Source: Candidatus Gastranaerophilales bacterium (lineage in GTDB: Bacteria; Cyanobacteriota; Vampirovibrionia; Gastranaerophilales; UBA9971). From it: a stretch of DNA of 5,883 bases. Shown here piece after piece: positions 5,824 through 5,883 of the stretch. The stretch lies in assembly GCA_028277195.1 (NCBI GenBank), contig JANQGS010000140.1, positions 1 through 5,883 on the forward strand, in the 5' to 3' direction. Each line of letters opens with the position of its first letter. Within the stretch, counting starts at the first letter, position 1. Both the position numbers and the translations under genes were made by a program. Below the pieces are notes generated by a model. The model worked only from the letters and a program-made list of their open reading frames with translations, ran no database searches and was not told the origin of the DNA.

Positions 5824-5883
5824 ACGCTCTCTGCTTACGCATTGCGCTTTCGAAAAAAATTTTTATTTCCGGATTTCTTTTTT
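5824..5883. other. Non-coding tail, no gene recognised
   Basis: The last 60 bases hold no supportable gene. The first half (5825-5853) is comparatively GC-rich with repeated GC-type steps (GCTTACGCATTGCGC). The second half switches to A and T runs (AAAAAAATTTTT and a final T6). The stretch could be the edge of an intergenic repeat or a second terminator's T tract, but it is cut by the window end. Confidence 0.4.

Noticed and set aside
1..5883. CRISPR array, tRNA, riboswitch, insertion sequence or defence system
   Set aside because: No spaced direct repeats, cloverleaf, transposase, terminal inverted repeats or defence-protein motifs were seen. The four genes are ordinary housekeeping or metabolic families.

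Overview
The window holds four complete protein genes and three short non-coding stretches. It looks chromosomal, from a bacterium of moderate-to-low GC content. No tRNA, rRNA, CRISPR array, transposase or phage gene is visible.

Layout, left to right. (1) Bases 1-126 are non-coding: a perfect 10-bp hairpin with an AT/GC stem, then a compact four-run G-quadruplex motif, then a TATAAT box only 8 bases before the next start codon. (2) 127-1306 is a two-gene plus-strand unit: a RimI-type protein N-acetyltransferase whose last 20 bases overlap a BioY-family biotin transporter substrate-binding membrane protein. (3) 1309-3153, minus strand, is dnaK, the Hsp70 chaperone, ending tail-to-tail with bioY only 2 bases away and without grpE or dnaJ beside it. 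(4) 3154-3372 is a 219-base AT-rich divergent promoter region with several -10-like boxes. It ends in a small palindrome enclosing a tandem 8-bp TATAAAAT repeat. (5) 3373-5772, plus strand, is a 799-residue glycoside hydrolase family 35 protein (beta-galactosidase type) without a signal peptide, followed by a bulged hairpin that resembles an intrinsic terminator. (6) The last 60 bases have no recognisable gene.

Organism. From memory of the families, the BioY protein resembles the version found in Cyanobacteria and their non-photosynthetic relatives (the FPVFASGGG and FGYIMGF stretches and the AIHIIG segment). The DnaK is generally similar to bacterial homologues but lacks the roughly 23-residue insert in the nucleotide-binding domain that is typical of Gram-negative bacteria and cyanobacteria. 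These signals conflict, so I give only a low-confidence guess: an uncultured anaerobic or gut-associated bacterium from a deep lineage (Melainabacteria, Margulisbacteria, Elusimicrobia or a Firmicutes relative). The intracellular GH35 enzyme fits a fermenter that imports galactosides.

How the genes relate. The only clear functional link is translational coupling of rimI to bioY. Protein modification, biotin uptake, protein folding and sugar hydrolysis are otherwise independent jobs, so this is an ordinary mixed chromosomal neighbourhood, not a defence or mobile system. I do not see convincing evidence of a new multi-gene system. The most unusual items are the G-quadruplex/hairpin pair at the left end, the near-leaderless start of rimI, the palindromic leader of the GH35 gene and the 2-base convergent bioY/dnaK junction.
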